From contig JAGLOF010000125.1 in NCBI GenBank assembly GCA_023139105.1, positions 1 to 48,885 on the forward strand: a stretch of 48,885 nt of DNA, read 5' to 3'. The position numbers and the translations under genes were made by a program. The first letter of the stretch is position 1; each line of letters opens with the position of its first letter. The notes under the pieces are model-generated. The model made no database searches. It worked only from the letters and a program-made list of their open reading frames with translations, and was not told where the DNA came from. The DNA comes from a bacterium (GTDB lineage: Bacteria; Zhuqueibacterota; QNDG01; JAGLOF01). Shown here in pieces: positions 16,721 to 25,606 of the stretch.

Positions 16721-18631
16721 TCAGTTTAACCAAAAAATATCAAATTTAAGAAATAGTGCGTCAGAAAACTTATTTAGATTTGTTGTCCAACCAATTCCGA
16801 CAGCAAATGTTACCGGCAAGCAAGTCCAGTCTGGTATCTTTGTACTTATATATGCCTGCAAGTAAAAATCAGAGAACCCTTTCTCTGCAATATAAGCCGG
16901 TAAATATTTTTTATCATTCCGAACAGGGAAATAATTTATTCCTAACCCACCAATGAGGCGATGCAGAAAGCCATTACCCCTAAAATCCACTTCCAAGCCA
17001 ACGCCACCACCAAGAATCCTCCCGTCATGATGTACCGGACCCACTTGCTCCGGAAATTTTGATACACAGAAACTGGTCTTGAAATAGACCCATGACTTGT
17101 TAAACCAAATTTTTAAAAACGGTAATAAATGTGAAATTTCTAATTCAGGATAAGTTAGTTTCCAATCATTAATGGAATATTTGAAAGACAGCTGAGTTCT
17201 ATTGCGGACATCTTGTTTTGGACCTTTGGGGAATTTTACAATAAGTTTATCTCCAATCAATTCGCAATTACATAAGTTAATACTTATTCCAGTTGGTTCC
17301 TGATTCGGGTTTAAAAGTAACAATTCATAATCATTTAAACTATCTTCTCTACATTCGAATTTCATTCCTTTAATAGACCATATTGTATCACGATTTGCTT
17401 TAAACCTTACATAGCAATCAGTCAATAATGTCATATCTGATGCAACTGTATCACAACTAACTTCGAGAATAACCGGGTAAATCCCCTTTACTCTTATCGT
17501 ATCCTTATCTTCATATTGTATTGGAATCTCGTGCATTTTTTTCCAGGGTTTGTATTTATATATAATTGGAGTATCTGCTCTGACAAAGAATGAATCTTTT
17601 ATCACTTTAAATTTGTCAACAGTGAGATCAACTTTATGCTGATCCCCTTTAGCATTACAAATTAAAATTGTGTCATTATTAACAATATGAACACCTCTGA
17701 AATCTAGACACACATCTTTGTAATATATTAAAGTAGTGTCCAGATTACTACCATGTAGTTTAACCTGTCCTAAAGTGTCAGCCTTATTTCCTTTATCTCT
17801 TACTACAACATTGAAACTACCTATATAGTCTGGTGGGAGATCAAATTGATACTCTCCGGAATTTACATTTATTGTAGTATCAACATTCATCAAACATAAT
17901 TTATTTTCAAGCTCTATTTGTGGAACATTGAATCCATTTTCAACTTTTAAGAAGATAGAAATTTTTTCAGGATGTTTTGGGTGTATTATTTTTTTTGGTT
18001 TTGTTTTTTTGGTATCTTTACCTTTACTCAATTTATAAATGCCATTCTCTGGCCTGTCAATCTTCACAAACTCATTATCCAAAGTAAAGGCCCAGATTTG
18101 CGGAGTCTTCATTACGCAGTCCACTACCCTGTTCTCGTATAAAGAGTCAATAATAATAAACTTGTATTTACCCTCTATGAATAATTTAATTTTTTCATCC
18201 AATGTGTTTGTAAATATTAGTTTATTAATAGCTGAATCATTATCACTATCATCTTTTTTGAATGTTCCTACAGGCGATTTGCTTTTTTTTGATAACTTCA
18301 CAACAAAGGTAGTATCTACATTTCCTTTTATGAAACTCCTTTGATTAAATTCAATTTTATATGAGTCAGAATAAAAAAGTAATTTATCGTCTATTTCACT
18401 ATTATTTTTAAATGTAAAATCATTCGCCCCTCCCTCTCTAGCATGCCACTCACCCAATAAGGACGACTTACAATATATCTGTACAGAATCGAGAGAAATA
18501 GTATCCGTCCCAGCTCTAAAAAAATTAATATTTTTGGTAATCTGCTGTGAAAAAAGTGGGTGATTACAAAATGCCACAACAAACAAAATAGTGTACCAGC
18601 AAAAAAATCTCAACAAAAAAAACGACATCAC
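16721..18631 (-). CDS. Exported beta-rich protein, possible outer-membrane anchor, 636 aa
   Basis: Not recognised. Residues 1-30 form a signal peptide (FFCWYTILFVVAFCNHPLFS). Residues 31-490 are beta-sandwich-like, with many Asp/Thr/Lys and several repeats of a D-T-x-hydrophobic pattern; there are no transmembrane helices. The last 130 residues (GGGVGLEVDFRGNGFLHRLI, then TFAVGIGWTTNLNKFSDALF) alternate polar and aromatic residues like a short outer-membrane barrel and end FDIFWLN, similar to the end of the PorV-like neighbour. The ATG overlaps the stop of the upstream gene by four bases (ATGA), so translation is coupled. An adhesin or machine scaffold is possible; the function is unknown. 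Confidence 0.8.
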   Translation of the reverse strand: MMSFFLLRFFCWYTILFVVAFCNHPLFSQQITKNINFFRAGTDTISLDSVQIYCKSSLLGEWHAREGGANDFTFKNNSEIDDKLLFYSDSYKIEFNQRSFIKGNVDTTFVVKLSKKSKSPVGTFKKDDSDNDSAINKLIFTNTLDEKIKLFIEGKYKFIIIDSLYENRVVDCVMKTPQIWAFTLDNEFVKIDRPENGIYKLSKGKDTKKTKPKKIIHPKHPEKISIFLKVENGFNVPQIELENKLCLMNVDTTINVNSGEYQFDLPPDYIGSFNVVVRDKGNKADTLGQVKLHGSNLDTTLIYYKDVCLDFRGVHIVNNDTILICNAKGDQHKVDLTVDKFKVIKDSFFVRADTPIIYKYKPWKKMHEIPIQYEDKDTIRVKGIYPVILEVSCDTVASDMTLLTDCYVRFKANRDTIWSIKGMKFECREDSLNDYELLLLNPNQEPTGISINLCNCELIGDKLIVKFPKGPKQDVRNRTQLSFKYSINDWKLTYPELEISHLLPFLKIWFNKSWVYFKTSFCVSKFPEQVGPVHHDGRILGGGVGLEVDFRGNGFLHRLIGGLGINYFPVRNDKKYLPAYIAEKGFSDFYLQAYISTKIPDWTCLPVTFAVGIGWTTNLNKFSDALFLKFDIFWLN

Positions 18632-20820
18632 TTTTCCTTTTTTGTAATCACTTCACATATCTTTTTCAAAACCAGGTCATAACAACATAGCAATTCGTGT
18701 CTTTCCAATTCTACTATCTTTTGTAATGTAAATTTTTTCAATTGTTTAATTTCTTTTTTATTTGTTAAACCACTAATTTTAATATTATTAAAAAACTCAT
18801 GTAATTCTTTAACATATTCGTATCGTGGTCTATAATTTAATGCGTCCGTGTCCAGCTTATCCCATAAATTCGATTTCCAAAATTCATAACAGTCCATAAT
18901 TACTTTTTCTTGAATCTTTTTATCACTTATACTGGCTTGCCGAATACGAGAAAGAAGATAACCATATTTGGGCAATAATTGTTTATCCTCCTCACTATAA
19001 ATTTCAAAAAATTTCTTCCAATAGCCAACTGTTTTTTCCCAATATTTATAGTCAGATTGTTCGGGTGGATACGAATACATCTCATATGCATGCATCAAAT
19101 AGACGTCTTTATCAGGTAAAAGATATTCACTCTCAATTGAATCATATGCCGCTTTCTTATTTTGGATTCGCAATCCAAGATTTACACGCCATAAAAAAGT
19201 ATATAATTTCCGTGCATTAATTCTTTGGACATAAGGATTGAGCCCTATTTTTTCATTTGTCCAATTAATACTAAAACTATCCTTTGAAGGTTTTGAGTTA
19301 TCAATCAAACTTTTTAAATGAGCAATATTTAACTCTAACTCTTTAAAGTACGCACTCATTTTTTCTTTTATGACACCTATTTCTATCATATTAAAAAAAA
19401 CAGCATTACCTTTTTCATTAATGCGATTCAGCAGACTCATTAACAAGATTGATTGTAACCAGGCATCAAGTTCCCAATTTGCATGGCCGTTCATTAAAAT
19501 CGGAACTGAATTTGCTTCATTGCTTGTCTTTTCACCAGCATATGATTGTGCCATTCTACTATAATGTTTATTAAAAATATTGTACACAGTTTTGCTGTAT
19601 GTACATACAGGAAAAAGCTCACCCTCTCCATTTTGTGATGTAGTACAAAAACCCCAAATGACTGCCTTTACTCTCTCGTCATTCTGTTTTGCTCTATTCT
19701 CATTCTTTTCAAAAAAAACATCTACTCCTGAGTAATTCCTAACTACCCTATTGCTTTTAGCAACATGAATAGAATGTGAAGGCTCGCCTTTATTATAAAA
19801 ACCCTGAATAGCAATCATGCGGTTAATTTTATCTTCAATAATACGGTCAAGCCTAAATTTAATTTTTGAGGTACCAAAACCACTTGTACTGATATTAATA
19901 GGCATCTCCTCAAAAGTATTAAATCTTGAAACAATAATATCAGCATCACGGATACGCTTTGTATTAGGATCATTAGCCCAACAAAACATTACTACAACTA
20001 CTCCAAGGATGACAACAGATATAGGAACAATTATAGACCATTTTTCATTATCCACTGACTCAGAACTACAATCATCTTGGTTTGAATTGTCTCCTTCAGA
20101 AAAAGCTTTATTTTCAATCCAGGAATCCAATGCAAAAAACAAAACACCTGATAGCCACATAAAAAAAAGAGGGCGCGGAAACATATTATTCTCAAAAAAC
20201 ACATCCCTGAAACTTGCCATTATTAAAACATACAGAGGTAATATAATAAAAACAGAGACGATATATATCGATTCTTTGGAGATTCGTCCGCGTGGGAAAT
20301 AAACATTAGGATTCAGCCCAATCCAATAAATGCCAATCGGTGCTGCAATGGCAAGCATGATAAACAAGAAGACCGCATTCAAGGCTGCATATTGGTGGGA
20401 ATACAAATAAATAATTAATGATATTAACAAACAAAAAAGCCCCACATATTCAGCAGTCACTTTGATGATCTCGCGTATTTTTACGGCTAAATGTACGTCC
20501 TTATTAAAAATATCTTCATTATATAATGTTGAAATTATATGGTATGCAATGAGAAAAACATCAACTACACATATAATACATAAAATCCGGATTACTATAC
20601 TATCAAGCTGCTTATACCATGAATAAGTGTTACCTAAAAGAGGAAATACAAGAATAACAAGTATAATCAACAATGTAAAACTGATCAGCCATAAAAAACG
20701 ATTATGGGCCAAATTCTGAAATGTCTTAACATCTTTCGGGACATTATCATACTGATAATTATGCCGATTCTCATCAACATTCTTTACAAAATGATTAACC
20801 TGGATGTTTTTCCTTCTCAT
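18628..20820 (-). CDS. Seven-helix membrane protein with large soluble C-terminal domain, 730 aa
   Basis: Not recognised as a named family. Seven predicted membrane helices lie in the first 300 residues (for example LWLISFTLLIILVILVFPLL, IVIRILCIICVVDVFLIAYH, IIVPISVVILGVVVVMFCWA), followed by a ~430-residue soluble part. The segment RVKAVIWGFCTTSQNGEGEL near residue 385 resembles the AD-hVIWG strand of TolB-like or ligand-sensing domains found N-terminal to TPR arrays, and the rest is helical, TPR-like (KYWEKTVGYWKKFFEIYSEE). The start at 20820 rather than 20841 is supported by GGGAGGT seven bases upstream. It lies four bases after the upstream stop and overlaps the next gene by four. It is probably the inner-membrane component of this envelope operon. 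Confidence 0.8.
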   Translation of the reverse strand: MRRKNIQVNHFVKNVDENRHNYQYDNVPKDVKTFQNLAHNRFLWLISFTLLIILVILVFPLLGNTYSWYKQLDSIVIRILCIICVVDVFLIAYHIISTLYNEDIFNKDVHLAVKIREIIKVTAEYVGLFCLLISLIIYLYSHQYAALNAVFLFIMLAIAAPIGIYWIGLNPNVYFPRGRISKESIYIVSVFIILPLYVLIMASFRDVFFENNMFPRPLFFMWLSGVLFFALDSWIENKAFSEGDNSNQDDCSSESVDNEKWSIIVPISVVILGVVVVMFCWANDPNTKRIRDADIIVSRFNTFEEMPINISTSGFGTSKIKFRLDRIIEDKINRMIAIQGFYNKGEPSHSIHVAKSNRVVRNYSGVDVFFEKNENRAKQNDERVKAVIWGFCTTSQNGEGELFPVCTYSKTVYNIFNKHYSRMAQSYAGEKTSNEANSVPILMNGHANWELDAWLQSILLMSLLNRINEKGNAVFFNMIEIGVIKEKMSAYFKELELNIAHLKSLIDNSKPSKDSFSINWTNEKIGLNPYVQRINARKLYTFLWRVNLGLRIQNKKAAYDSIESEYLLPDKDVYLMHAYEMYSYPPEQSDYKYWEKTVGYWKKFFEIYSEEDKQLLPKYGYLLSRIRQASISDKKIQEKVIMDCYEFWKSNLWDKLDTDALNYRPRYEYVKELHEFFNNIKISGLTNKKEIKQLKKFTLQKIVELERHELLCCYDLVLKKICEVITKKEK

Positions 20821-20824
20821 AACA

Positions 20825-23119
20825 CTACCTCCCCACCGCAACTTTATGCTTCAATACATGCTTATTAGAACGAATCAAAATTATATACCCCCCGGGTGCC
20901 ACTCTCATCCCCCCACCATTCTCACCATTCCATTTAAACTCATTAATCCCTTTAATACTAATAATATTGTCTCTTTCAAATACCAAATTACCAAAAAGAT
21001 CATAGATAAATAGTTCCGTAGTATCATCGTCCTTCAAAAGGTGATACCTTATTGTAACAGGATCAACAGAAAGATTTACAGGATTAGGGTATGCAGACAT
21101 CCAGTAAATTTTATGCCCCTTCTCATTATCATCCTTATAATCCCGCTCGCCCGGCATCCCCTGCTCAACAACAATAAATTCACCAAGAATATTAATCGGA
21201 CCTGTCATTAACTTGCCATCAGATAGATGATGCAGATCCTCAACAGTACTATTTGGACTAACATGCGGATCTTTAACAATATGCCATACACCAGTAGAAG
21301 TATCGACCTTATGATATATTTGAAGTTCATCAAGATCATTTATTTCATCACATGTTTGAGTACCCAGCCCATATTGCACCGTGCCAATCAAGGAATCAAG
21401 CGTGATTAAATCATCTGAAATATTTATTTTGACAGTACTGTCTTGTACAATTTGCACATGTCCGGTTTCAATACTATCCGGGAGTATACCTTGCTGTATA
21501 TCAAGAAATATATTTTGAGTAACATCAGAATATTTAAAATTTAGTATTAAGATGTCTTCATTATGTAACTTGAATCTTACTTGGTTATCACGTTCTGGTT
21601 CTGCCCATGTCTTGAACTCAATTGCACCTCCATCATACACAGCATTGTCATATTCATCAACAAGGGAATCACAATTCAGGCTAATACTATAATGTGATGA
21701 GTTACTCTTTCTCGGATCACAATCAATGGTCACAAATTGAACATCTTGTAATGCAGATGCAGAATCAGGATCAGTATGAAATTCTACTGCCTCCATTGTC
21801 CATAAATCGGTAATTGTAATTAAATCTGCCCACTTCACAGCCTCCTTTGAATGTACCAACACCGTACTTTCTGCGGAATTACAATTAAATTCTAAGATCA
21901 TACTATCCAATGCAGCATCATTTATAAATACAGTATTATTATCTGACAGCTTTGGAGTTGTAATATTCCAGCATGCACCAAAATCTTTTAGTGCAACAGA
22001 AAAAGAATCCGACGGTGTTGAATTGCCTGCATGGTCAAATGCTATTACTCTATAAGTGTAATCCCCCGGTTCGGTTGAAACTGTATCTATAAGTCGATTA
22101 TCATCACCAGCAGATGAAGGTGCTCCATGCAGAACCTTGCCAATGTATGTTGAATCTGACATAGTTAATTCAAACCATCGATAGATCTTATAATATTCTA
22201 TATCATTACTTGTACCGTTCTCCCAGGAAAGGGTAACGCGCCCCTTACCATGATCCGGCTTTAAATTGATCACAGAGGAAAATTCCGGTGGGGTTGTATC
22301 ATAATATACATACCAGAAATCAGATGTAAATTTAAATTCGGTATTATTAAATTGTTTAGATACAACACAAAATCCATAAAGAGTATCAGGGCTGATATGA
22401 TTAAAGTTCTTACAACATTTTCTCTTCCATGGTGTGTCTGGTAAGAATGAAAAAACATCCCCATTATCAAAATATGATTCTACACCAAATTGGTCAATAT
22501 CGTGAAAATAATTAATTTGCAATCTATCATTTTGTGGGTGTGCCGGCAATTGAAACGACCTACGTACAGTGGTCAGAGAAGGACAATCAAATGTATTCAA
22601 ATCAGGCGGAGTCATTATATAATAATGGTTGAATTTTGCTTGATACCCGGTTTCATCAGGCAGCCACAATTCTGCACTGATCTTGATATTTTCACTTACT
22701 TCAGATGTATCTTTGGAACGTATAAAATATCTAAAAATAATTTCTCTGCTGGCAGGAAAACCGTTTTTCATCGGATCCAGTGTAAACAGTTCATTCAGGC
22801 CCCTCTCCATCCCCCACACTGCAAAATCATCATTTGGAATTAAGAAAGTAGGTTCGAAAAACAGAAGTGCGTCAGCTTTTTGATGAGACTTATTTACAAA
22901 CCGGATTTTGATAAAACATTCAACCAGTTCATGAGTGGCAACAGTAAATCTTTCTGTCCTTGTATTTTCATTTCTTTGATCAACTACTTCATAGACATCC
23001 TCATTACTCCACTTCACACTGATATATGTTTGACATGAATCACGACCATTATTTCCCAATGCAATTTCCCCGAAAAATATAGATTGCAGCATAAAAATGT
23101 AGAGAAAGCATTTTTTCAT
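20825..23119 (-). CDS. Secreted protein with FN3 domain and FlgD/T9SS-like C-terminus, 764 aa
   Basis: Signal peptide MKKCFLYIFMLQSIFFGEIA. The N-terminal half has beta domains of unknown type. A fibronectin type III domain lies around residues 285-375 (VTLSWENGTSNDIEYYKIYR and YTYRVIAFDHAGNSTPSDSF). A C-terminal FlgD Ig-like/T9SS type A-like module starts AYPNPVNLSVDPVTIRYHL and continues LFIYDLFGNLVFE, then FKWNGENGGGMRVAPGGYII. Such modules direct export to the cell surface in FCB bacteria. The start at 23119 (rather than 23191) gives a clean signal peptide and has GGGG upstream. It is the first gene of the operon running to 15769. Its Asp-rich loops may bind calcium. Confidence 0.85.
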   Translation of the reverse strand: MKKCFLYIFMLQSIFFGEIALGNNGRDSCQTYISVKWSNEDVYEVVDQRNENTRTERFTVATHELVECFIKIRFVNKSHQKADALLFFEPTFLIPNDDFAVWGMERGLNELFTLDPMKNGFPASREIIFRYFIRSKDTSEVSENIKISAELWLPDETGYQAKFNHYYIMTPPDLNTFDCPSLTTVRRSFQLPAHPQNDRLQINYFHDIDQFGVESYFDNGDVFSFLPDTPWKRKCCKNFNHISPDTLYGFCVVSKQFNNTEFKFTSDFWYVYYDTTPPEFSSVINLKPDHGKGRVTLSWENGTSNDIEYYKIYRWFELTMSDSTYIGKVLHGAPSSAGDDNRLIDTVSTEPGDYTYRVIAFDHAGNSTPSDSFSVALKDFGACWNITTPKLSDNNTVFINDAALDSMILEFNCNSAESTVLVHSKEAVKWADLITITDLWTMEAVEFHTDPDSASALQDVQFVTIDCDPRKSNSSHYSISLNCDSLVDEYDNAVYDGGAIEFKTWAEPERDNQVRFKLHNEDILILNFKYSDVTQNIFLDIQQGILPDSIETGHVQIVQDSTVKINISDDLITLDSLIGTVQYGLGTQTCDEINDLDELQIYHKVDTSTGVWHIVKDPHVSPNSTVEDLHHLSDGKLMTGPINILGEFIVVEQGMPGERDYKDDNEKGHKIYWMSAYPNPVNLSVDPVTIRYHLLKDDDTTELFIYDLFGNLVFERDNIISIKGINEFKWNGENGGGMRVAPGGYIILIRSNKHVLKHKVAVGR

Positions 23120-23531
23120 AGTAACAACCCCATAAACAAAAAAAAGGGAGTAAAACAAACTCACAGCCATTTGCCAAGAGTCTGCCCACATACATTTGCC
23201 TGAATAATAAAACTCATCCGGGCACGCATACGCTTTCTCCCCAAAAAGCGCAGCAGTATGTATTTACAGAAAATGTATTGTATTATAATAGAAAAAAATT
23301 ACAAGCATATACAATCAATAACCAGGTTACCCGGATACAACAGTAACATGAAGCATTGGCACAGATAGTTCAGGTAGTAACAAATCAAAATGACATAAAA
23401 TACAAAATACAATATTACGGTAAGATGTGTGAAGATAATGCATGAACATTACAAAGTCAAGAAATATTTACTTGAGAATTGAAAAATAAGAGAATCTGCC
23501 TGAAAAAAGCATGAAAGACGTACGAAAAACC
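23120..23531. other. Intergenic region, promoter of the envelope operon
   Basis: About 410 bases without a gene. A TATAAT-like box is present near 23283, but its -35 spacing is poor on either strand. No repeat family seen elsewhere in the window occurs here. Confidence 0.4.
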
Positions 23532-24839
23532 TTAAATATCCACAAGCAACGTCCTAAAAATAGCATCACGTAAATCCGGATCTACTCCACACTGCTCAGC
23601 ATAATGCTTCCACATCGTCACAGTATCACGAATATCATTTATAATAGGCCCCGCCTTTTTGATATTCATAGATTTTGCCACAGCCAGTAAATCATCCCTG
23701 GTAATATGCTTCCTTTTTCCATTGATACTCAGGGCATGCTGGGCCACCCAGGGACTATCCGGTCTGTAAGCATGACACAAATCATATGCCGGTGCCAATT
23801 CCCAGGAATTATTTTGGCGAAGCCTGAAAGCAAAATTCTTGGTATGATCATCACAATTTTGTGCCAGCACATTAAAAACCATCCGGCGAAACATTTGTTC
23901 AGCCTGAGGATATGGCAGGCGGAGCATACGCATAACCTGGAAGAGCTGCTCATAGCTGAAGCTATGAATATCATTAAAATTATAATGCTGCATGGCACAT
24001 AGGGTTTGAATATGATGTTTAATATCCGGGCCTTCCCTGTCAAAACGTCTGGTCATAAAATGGGCGCGTCCATTCTCCTCACGTAACGTTGATTTCATCA
24101 TCTCAATACTACAATCAAGGGCCATTAGATAATACGCCATTTCCACACGTCCCCAACCAAGAGACTGTCCCAGTTGTACATCACTAACGCCATCCAATTT
24201 AATTAGCCAGTGTTCAAAACCTTTAGGGACTCGTGTCTGGCCGGACCTCACTTCCCTGGTTTTTGCATTGTAGGCAATAATGGCCTTGGGCCTGGCACCA
24301 CCGGCAGATGTTCCAATCCGCAAAATATCCATCATAGCCTTATGTTCATCAATACTCAAGCTTGTTTCAAATTCCTCCCGGTGCCGGAGCATTTTCTGTG
24401 CAATGGAGACAAGTCCGGCCACTTCAACTTGAAAAGTATGTTTTTGTGATGCGAACTGTGCCGGTTCAAATTCCAATGCACCCATACCACGTGCACCTAT
24501 AAAACAGAGTTGTTCTACAGGATTCATACTATTCTCAGGGCGTCCATTCTCAGCCAGCCAAACATTTATTAATTGATTTCCATAATTGTCCGGTAGTGAA
24601 TCAGCCAGTAGTCCGGGCAATCCCATAAAAGCATCAAGCGCACTCTCCCTTTGCAATCTTAATTCAGGGAATGAAAAAATGCGCTGGCCTTGATACAGGG
24701 GCATTTTAAGCGGAGACAATTCCCAATTTAACCGGATAAAATTTGTATCATACTCAAAAGCAGCAACACCATCTTTAGCTCTCCATACAACAGCACCAAC
24801 CGTTTGACCCCATATTTTGACAAAAGCAGAATTTATCAT
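23532..24839 (-). CDS. hipA: HipA-family serine/threonine kinase toxin, 435 aa
   Basis: Type II toxin of the HipBA module. In E. coli, HipA phosphorylates glutamyl-tRNA synthetase and induces persistence. Seen here: the N-terminal subdomain (VKIWGQTVGAVVWRAKDG), the activation/Gly-rich loop GTSAGGARPKAIIAY, the ATP-binding lysine in EHWLIKLDG, the catalytic loop NCDDHTKNFAF and the metal-binding Asp in LAPAYDLCHAY. All key residues are present, so the kinase appears intact, with normal length. The ATG overlaps the hipB stop as TAATG; an earlier GTG (24845) is possible but lacks support. It is preceded by hipB, which should neutralise and regulate it. Confidence 0.93.
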   Translation of the reverse strand: MINSAFVKIWGQTVGAVVWRAKDGVAAFEYDTNFIRLNWELSPLKMPLYQGQRIFSFPELRLQRESALDAFMGLPGLLADSLPDNYGNQLINVWLAENGRPENSMNPVEQLCFIGARGMGALEFEPAQFASQKHTFQVEVAGLVSIAQKMLRHREEFETSLSIDEHKAMMDILRIGTSAGGARPKAIIAYNAKTREVRSGQTRVPKGFEHWLIKLDGVSDVQLGQSLGWGRVEMAYYLMALDCSIEMMKSTLREENGRAHFMTRRFDREGPDIKHHIQTLCAMQHYNFNDIHSFSYEQLFQVMRMLRLPYPQAEQMFRRMVFNVLAQNCDDHTKNFAFRLRQNNSWELAPAYDLCHAYRPDSPWVAQHALSINGKRKHITRDDLLAVAKSMNIKKAGPIINDIRDTVTMWKHYAEQCGVDPDLRDAIFRTLLVDI

Positions 24840-25186
24840 TACCACTCACTTTCCGGACGCTGTGTATCAGATTTATTTCTGGCCCGTTTTCTTTCTTTCT
24901 GTTCCAGTCTGGCCAACGCCATAGGACTAAAATGGGGTGTACTGCTAAAACCGTCAAGTATGTGCAGAAGGTTAAGAGCACGCAGTATTTGAATCAGAGA
25001 TGTCAATGATATTGCAGTGCCATTCTCTATCTGACTTAAGGTACATCTGTTGACACCTGCATCTTCAGCAATTTGCATCTGAGTATTGTTCTGCTCCAAA
25101 CGTTTACGTTTTATAAAAGCACCTATAGTATTTATAATATTCTGATCACTCATAGCGATCCACTCTATGTTTGTATTTACCATCAT
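24839..25186 (-). CDS. hipB: HipB-like XRE antitoxin, 115 aa
   Basis: Helix-turn-helix protein of the XRE/Cro class: IGAFIKRKRLEQNNTQMQIA, then EDAGVNRCTLSQIENGTAIS, residues 20-80. The C-terminal tail (ALARLEQKERKRARNKSDTQ) is basic and probably flexible. It should repress its own operon and bind HipA. The start could be either of two adjacent ATGs (25186, 25183) after a GGGGG ribosome binding site, or an internal ATG at 25153; the upstream ones are favoured. One operator-like palindrome overlaps this start. Confidence 0.9.
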   Translation of the reverse strand: MMVNTNIEWIAMSDQNIINTIGAFIKRKRLEQNNTQMQIAEDAGVNRCTLSQIENGTAISLTSLIQILRALNLLHILDGFSSTPHFSPMALARLEQKERKRARNKSDTQRPESEW

Positions 25187-25326
25187 TAACCCCCTTTTTG
25201 CATATTACCGTTGGTATTTACCAGCAAAGATAATACTATTTACACAAAAAAGCAAGTATTAAAGTATTTAATATAGGGAAATGCCAGCATTATAGCTAAA
25301 ATAAGGTATGTATGTTGGTATTTACC
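25172..25326 (-). promoter_or_regulatory. Three HipB operator-like palindromes
   Basis: GGTATTTACC, a GGTA-N2-TACC inverted repeat, occurs at 25213-25222 and 25317-25326, each inside the longer match GTTGGTATTTACCRGCA. A one-mismatch copy TGTATTTACC lies at 25172-25181, directly next to the tandem start codons of hipB. The spacing is 41 and 104 bp. E. coli HipB likewise uses several inverted-repeat operators, though with a different sequence. Assignment to HipB is by position. Confidence 0.7.
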
Positions 25327-25441
25327 GGCAGGAATAAATCGAAAAACTATCAACCGCTATACGAACCTGGAGTATTCATAAATTTTCTGTTTTGAATACG
25401 GAGTGCATTACCTTTATGCAATGCAATATATTCTTTAAGAA

Positions 25442-25555
25442 ATTAAACACTGAATACACCGAAAGGAACACTGAAGAACACTGACTAGAATATTTATTTT
25501 TTACTTTGAACTCGGTGGTCTCAGCTCTTCGGTGTTGTTCAGTGTTAAATATATT
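25442..25555. repeat. Inverted repeat with CACTGAATACACCG arms
   Basis: The left arm AACACTGAATACACCGAA (25445-25462) pairs imperfectly with TTCGGTGTTGTTCAGTGTT (25530-25548). It resembles the ACGGAATACAC core of family B and the inverted repeat at 41381-41446. It sits between the dihydrouridine synthase stop and the hipB promoter. Confidence 0.6.
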
Positions 25556-25606
25556 TTAAATAAACCTGTCCCCTCTGTGAACTCGGTAATTTATGAATAA
25601 TCCAGG

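Noticed and set aside
23277..23310. Sigma-70 promoter for the envelope operon
   Set aside because: A TATAAT box is present, but candidate -35 boxes are at 11 or 15 bp instead of about 17, and the better one faces the wrong direction.
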